Origin: Clostridiales bacterium
GTDB taxonomy: Bacteria; Bacillota; Clostridia; Oscillospirales; Butyricicoccaceae
Direction: 5' to 3'
Assembly (NCBI GenBank): GCA_019420045.1
Contig: JAHZHY010000026.1
Span: forward strand, 1 to 17,600
Length of the DNA: 17,600 nucleotides
Numbering within the stretch: position 1 is the stretch's first letter; each line of letters starts with the position of its first letter. The notes under the pieces are model-generated. The model was not told the origin of the DNA, did no database searches, and worked only from the letters and a program-made list of their open reading frames with translations. Of this stretch, positions 14,119-17,600 are shown in pieces. A program made the translations under genes and the position numbers.

Positions 14119-15033
14119 ATGATCGGAACATTTGACGCCCTTTTGCAGGCGGCCCGGGGCGGTGCACCCGGCCGGTTGGCTGTGGCAGCAGCCCACGATG
14201 AGGATGTGCTGCGGGCGGTGTGCCAGGGGGCAAAGGACGGATTGTGCCAGCCCATTCTGGTGGGCGATGGGGAAAAGATCCAGGCGATTTTAAACAAGCT
14301 GGGAGAGACGGCGGAGTTTCCTCTGGTGGAGGAAAAAGACCCGGTGCTTTGCGCCCGGAAAGCGGTGGACCTGGTGCGCCAGGGAAAAGCGGACTTTTTG
14401 ATGAAGGGCATTCTGGGCACCGCCGATCTGATGCGTGCGGTGGTGGACAAGGAGCAGGGCCTGCGGAAGGGAAGCCTTCTCAGCCATGTGATGGTCTATG
14501 AAGTGCCTGGATTTTCCCGCCTGCTGTACCTTACCGACGGTGGAATGAACACCTATCCAGATCTGGAGCAAAAGGCCCAGATCCTGGAGAATGCCGCTCA
14601 GGTCTGCCATGCCATGGGCATGGAGAAGATCAATGCCGCCTGCGTCTGCGGGGCCGAGGTGGTCAACCCCAAGATTCAGGCCACGGTGGACGCCGATGCC
14701 CTGACTCAGGATACCGGCCGGTTTGCCCCCCTGGGGCTCCATGTGGAAGGGCCGGTGGGGCTGGATCTGGCCATCAGTGAGGAAGCCTGCCGCCACAAGG
14801 GCTACAAAGGGCAGGCAGGAGGCAAGGCCGATATTTTGCTGGTGCCCACCTATGAAGTGGGAAATGGTATCGGCAAGACGCTGACTTATTTTGCAAAAGC
14901 CCGCTCGGCGGGGATCGTGGTGGGGGCCACCGTGCCCATCGTCCTGGTCTCCCGGGCGGATACCGCAGAGAGCAAGCTCTATTCCATCGCCCTGGGATGC
15001 ATCATCGCCCGGGCAAACGAAGGAGGAAACTGA
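14119..15033 (+). CDS. ptb: Phosphate butyryltransferase family (acyl-CoA to acyl phosphate)
   Basis: Phosphotransacetylase-family enzyme of 304 residues, close to the roughly 301 of clostridial Ptb. It exchanges CoA for phosphate on butyryl-CoA or similar acyl-CoAs and hands acyl phosphate to Buk. Family features include FLMKGILGTADLMRAVVDKEQGLR, LLYLTDGGMNTYPDLEQKAQI, CGAEVVNPKI and the C-terminal LVPTYEVGNGIGKTL. An in-frame ATG at 14074 overlaps buk. The ATG at 14119 (MIGTFDALL) has AGGGGAG upstream and gives the right length. It lies 19 bp after the buk stop, and its TGA ends one base before the iorA ATG. Confidence 0.95.
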   Translation: MIGTFDALLQAARGGAPGRLAVAAAHDEDVLRAVCQGAKDGLCQPILVGDGEKIQAILNKLGETAEFPLVEEKDPVLCARKAVDLVRQGKADFLMKGILGTADLMRAVVDKEQGLRKGSLLSHVMVYEVPGFSRLLYLTDGGMNTYPDLEQKAQILENAAQVCHAMGMEKINAACVCGAEVVNPKIQATVDADALTQDTGRFAPLGLHVEGPVGLDLAISEEACRHKGYKGQAGGKADILLVPTYEVGNGIGKTLTYFAKARSAGIVVGATVPIVLVSRADTAESKLYSIALGCIIARANEGGN

Positions 15034-15034
15034 G

Positions 15035-16783
15035 ATGAAAAAGCTGATGACGGGCAACGAAGCGGTGGCCCGGGGCGCCTATGAAGGAGGAGCCACCTTT
15101 GGCTCGGCCTATCCCGGCACACCCAGCACCGAGATCTTCGAAAATCTGCCCCAGTACAAAGAGGACATTTACAGCGAATGGGCTCCCAATGAAAAGGTGG
15201 CCCTGGAAGCGGCCTATGGCGCGGCCATCGCCGGAGAGCGGAGTATGTGCGCCATGAAGCATGTGGGGCTGAATGTGGCCGCCGATCCCATGTTCACCGC
15301 TGCCTACCTGGGGGTCAACGGCGGATTTGTCATCATCACTGCCGACGACCCGGACCTGCACTCCTCTCAGGACGAGCAGGACAACCGGTATTATGCCAAG
15401 TTTGCCAAGCTGGCCATGGTAGAGCCTTCCGACAGCCAGGATTGCATCGACTTTATGAAGGAAGCCTACGAGATCAGCGAGAAGTTTGATATCCCGGTGC
15501 TCTTCCGCATGACCACCCGGGTCTGCCATTCCAAGAGCGTGGTGGAGACCGGAGAGCGGGTGCAGGTTGCTCACAAGGAATATATGAAAAACCCGGATAA
15601 ATTCGCCGCCACTCCCGCCCGGGCCAAGGCCCATCACAAGCGCCTGGAAAACCGGCTGAAGCAGATGGAGGCCTACGCCTGCGCATCTTCCCTGAACAAA
15701 GTGGAGATGGGAGACGGCAAAGTGGGCGTCATTTCCGCCGGTGTGGCCTATCAGTATGCCCGGGAGGTCTTTGGGGACAGCGCTTCCTATCTGAAACTGG
15801 GTATCACCAATCCTCTGCCCATGGAGCTGATCGCCTCCTTTGCCTCACAGGTGGAAAAACTCTATGTGGTGGAAGAGCTGGAACCCTTTATGGAAGAGCA
15901 GATCAAGGCGGCCGGTATTGCCTGCGAAGGTAAATCCATCATTCCCCGGATGTATGAGCTGAACCCGGGCATCGTGCGGGAAGGGCTCATCGGCCAGAAG
16001 GCCGAGACCAAGAAGGTGGATTGCACTCCGGTGCCCCGTCCGCCGGTGCTTTGCCCCGGCTGTCCCCACCGCGGCTTTTTCTACGAAGTTTCCCGCCTGA
16101 AGGATGTGGTGGTCACCGGCGACATCGGATGCTACACCCTGGGTAGTGCCGAGCCGCTGTGTGCTCTGGATACCACCATCTGCATGGGCGCCGGTTTCAG
16201 CGCCGGTGTGGGCATGGCCAAGGCCTTTGCCCGCCGGGGCGAAAACAAGAAGGTCATCGGCGTTCTGGGCGACAGTACATTCTTCCACAGCGGCATCACC
16301 GGCGCTCTGGAGATCATGTACAACAATGGCAATATGATCCCCTGTGTGCTGGATAACAGCATCACCGCCATGACCGGACATCAGGACAACCCGGGCACCG
16401 GACATACCCTGATGGGGGAAAAGGCAAAATACATCAGCATCGAAAAGATCCTGGAGGCCGTGGGCTTTGAAAAGATCCTCATTGTGGACCCCAACGATCT
16501 GGAAAAGATGAAGGGGGCCTTGAAAGAGGCCATGGAAAGCCCGGTGCCTGCTGCCATCATCACTCGCCGGCCCTGCCTGCTCATCAAGGGCATCCCTCAC
16601 GAAAAGGGGCTGTGCCAGGTGAACAATGAGAAGTGCGTGGGCTGCAAAGCCTGTATCGGCGTGGGCTGTCCTGCTGTGATGATCAAGGAGGGCAAATCCC
16701 ATATCGATCCCACTCTCTGCGTGGGCTGCACCGTCTGTCAGCAGGTGTGTAAATTCGGCGCTATTGAAAAGGTGGGTGAATAA
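15035..16783 (+). CDS. iorA: Indolepyruvate:ferredoxin oxidoreductase, alpha subunit
   Basis: Large TPP- and Fe-S-containing subunit (582 residues) of an oxygen-sensitive enzyme that oxidatively decarboxylates aryl 2-oxo acids to acyl-CoA while reducing ferredoxin. In order: pyruvate-oxidoreductase-like domain with AYPGTPSTEIFE (about 20-31) and TADDPDLHSSQDEQDNR; TPP-binding region with CPGCPHRG, GDIGCYTLG (about 360) and GDSTFFHSGITGALEIMYNN (about 411); and two C-terminal 4Fe-4S motifs, CVGCKACIGVGCP and CVGCTVCQQVCKF. The ATG at 15035 follows AAGGAGG (15020-15026) at 8-bp spacing, one base after the ptb stop. Translational coupling with ptb is likely. The activity towards branched-chain or phenylpyruvate-type acids is open. 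Confidence 0.97.
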   Translation: MKKLMTGNEAVARGAYEGGATFGSAYPGTPSTEIFENLPQYKEDIYSEWAPNEKVALEAAYGAAIAGERSMCAMKHVGLNVAADPMFTAAYLGVNGGFVIITADDPDLHSSQDEQDNRYYAKFAKLAMVEPSDSQDCIDFMKEAYEISEKFDIPVLFRMTTRVCHSKSVVETGERVQVAHKEYMKNPDKFAATPARAKAHHKRLENRLKQMEAYACASSLNKVEMGDGKVGVISAGVAYQYAREVFGDSASYLKLGITNPLPMELIASFASQVEKLYVVEELEPFMEEQIKAAGIACEGKSIIPRMYELNPGIVREGLIGQKAETKKVDCTPVPRPPVLCPGCPHRGFFYEVSRLKDVVVTGDIGCYTLGSAEPLCALDTTICMGAGFSAGVGMAKAFARRGENKKVIGVLGDSTFFHSGITGALEIMYNNGNMIPCVLDNSITAMTGHQDNPGTGHTLMGEKAKYISIEKILEAVGFEKILIVDPNDLEKMKGALKEAMESPVPAAIITRRPCLLIKGIPHEKGLCQVNNEKCVGCKACIGVGCPAVMIKEGKSHIDPTLCVGCTVCQQVCKFGAIEKVGE

Positions 16784-16785
16784 CT

Positions 16786-17364
16786 ATGGCACAGGTAAAA
16801 AGCATCCTTCTGGTGGGCGTGGGCGGCCAGGGAACCATCCTGGTGAGCAAGATCCTCACCGCCGGTCTGCTCAAAGCCGGTTATGATGTAAAAATGAGCG
16901 AGATCCACGGCATGGCTCAGCGGGGCGGCAGCGTCTCCACCACCATTCGCTATGGGGAGAAGGTCTATTCCCCGGTGATCGGGCTGGGAGAGGCCGATGT
17001 GCTCATTTCCTTTGAAAAAATGGAGGCCGTTCGTTGGTCCCCCTATCTCAAGCCGGAAGGCATCGCCGTCATCAACGATTATGAGATCGCCCCTCTGCCG
17101 GTGGCCATCGGCAAGGCGGAATATCCTCAGAATACCATTGAGAGCATGCAGGCCTGTTTCGATACCCGGGTGCTGCCCGGTGCGGAACTGGCGGAAAAGG
17201 CCGGCAATCCCCGCACCATGAATGTGGTGCTTTTGGGAGCGCTGATCCGTGCCTTTGGCCTCACCGAGGTGGATTGGGATCAGGTGCTGCGGGAAAACAT
17301 CCCGGAGAAAATGCTGGAGGTCAACCTGAAAGCCCTGCATCTGGGCATGGAGACCGCTCTTTAA
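16786..17364 (+). CDS. iorB: Indolepyruvate:ferredoxin oxidoreductase, beta subunit
   Basis: Gamma-domain partner subunit of 192 residues that completes IorAB. It has the glycine-rich GVGGQGTILVSKIL (11-24) and SEIHGMAQRGGSVSTTIRYG (38-57) characteristic of 2-oxoacid:ferredoxin oxidoreductase gamma-type subunits. It begins two bases after the iorA stop with AAGGTGGGTGA as ribosome binding site, so the two subunits are made together. It is the last gene of the operon; two terminators follow. Confidence 0.96.
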   Translation: MAQVKSILLVGVGGQGTILVSKILTAGLLKAGYDVKMSEIHGMAQRGGSVSTTIRYGEKVYSPVIGLGEADVLISFEKMEAVRWSPYLKPEGIAVINDYEIAPLPVAIGKAEYPQNTIESMQACFDTRVLPGAELAEKAGNPRTMNVVLLGALIRAFGLTEVDWDQVLRENIPEKMLEVNLKALHLGMETAL

Positions 17365-17369
17365 CAAAG

Positions 17370-17396
17370 TGCTCCAAAGGGAGCAGATGCTTTTCT
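17370..17396 (+). terminator. Weak first terminator after iorB
   Basis: Short hairpin TGCTCC-AAAG-GGAGCA (17370-17385), followed after five bases by TTTTCTCTC and then a T run. The stem is only 6 bp and the T run is displaced, so it is likely inefficient and may act with the stronger terminator just downstream. Confidence 0.4.
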
Positions 17397-17405
17397 CTCT
17401 TTTTT

Positions 17406-17442
17406 GCAGGGCCGGGAACAATCGTTCCCGGCCCTGCCTTTT
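17406..17442 (+). terminator. Strong intrinsic terminator of buk-ptb-iorAB operon
   Basis: A 14-bp perfect stem (GCAGGGCCGGGAAC, 17406-17419) with an AATC loop and its complement (17424-17437), followed by CTTTTTC. Confidence 0.94.
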
Positions 17443-17505
17443 TCTTTGGGGATGTGTGCTGAAATTCAGGGCAAAAAATAGGGCAATCTGCCATGCTGCC
17501 TTTGA

Positions 17506-17534
17506 TTGCGCCCCACTTTCCCCGGCGGTATAAT
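17506..17534 (+). promoter_or_regulatory. Candidate promoter of the gene at the right edge
   Basis: Consensus TATAAT (17529-17534) with a weak TTGCGC (17506-17511) 17 bp upstream, about 50 bases before the start codon of the next gene. Confidence 0.55.
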
Positions 17535-17585
17535 AAAGATGCGGCGCAAGCCGGAAATGAAAAGGTAAGGAGGATATTTTTTATC

Positions 17586-17600
17586 ATGTATGATCTGATT
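17586..17600 (+). CDS. Start of a plus-strand gene, cut by right edge
   Basis: The ATG at 17586 follows AAGGAGG (17567-17573 region) and the candidate promoter. Only five codons are visible (MYDLI). This beginning is common in FAD/NAD-dependent oxidoreductases, but five residues are not enough to name the product. Confidence 0.55.

Overview
The window looks like chromosomal DNA of an amino-acid-fermenting anaerobic Firmicute. GC-rich codon use, strong AGGAGG-type ribosome binding sites and a B12-dependent glutamate mutase operon in clostridial gene order suggest Clostridia, perhaps an Oscillospiraceae-like lineage; the family placement is inference. I see no insertion sequence, phage gene, CRISPR array, tRNA or rRNA. 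Coding density is high and almost every gene can be named.

Layout from left to right. (1) A catalase gene cut by the left edge (2-1438, +). It ends at a bidirectional terminator shared with (2), a minus-strand pair: a ureohydrolase of the agmatinase family (2975-3919) and a YjiH-type membrane protein (1484-2932). A divergent LysR regulator (4124-5032, +) faces this pair across a promoter region holding two palindromes. (3) After another bidirectional terminator comes the minus-strand glutamate mutase operon (transcribed 10651 to 5109). It encodes an unusual P-loop NTPase with a tRNA-synthetase-editing-like C-terminus, then GlmS, GlmL, GlmE and methylaspartate ammonia-lyase. Together the last four turn glutamate into 3-methylaspartate and then mesaconate. 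(4) An IclR regulator and a type I asparaginase (minus strand, 12819 to 10982). (5) Divergent from the IclR gene, a plus-strand operon buk-ptb-iorA-iorB (13044-17364), ending in tandem terminators. (6) A promoter and the first five codons of another plus-strand gene at the right edge.

As a whole this is an amino-acid catabolism region. Asparaginase gives aspartate and ammonia; the ureohydrolase releases urea from a guanidino compound (agmatine or similar); the glm/mal operon opens the methylaspartate route of glutamate fermentation. IorAB would oxidise 2-oxo acids from transaminated aromatic or branched amino acids to acyl-CoA, and Ptb plus Buk would convert acyl-CoA to acid with ATP gain.

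The most novel items are the P-loop/SAD fusion protein heading the glutamate mutase operon, the buk-ptb-iorAB arrangement as a self-contained ATP-yielding 2-oxo-acid module, and several clear palindromic candidate operators. One palindrome lies upstream of the glm operon, one cluster of repeats sits between the buk promoter and its start codon, and one hairpin sits between two Shine-Dalgarno sequences in front of the asparaginase gene.
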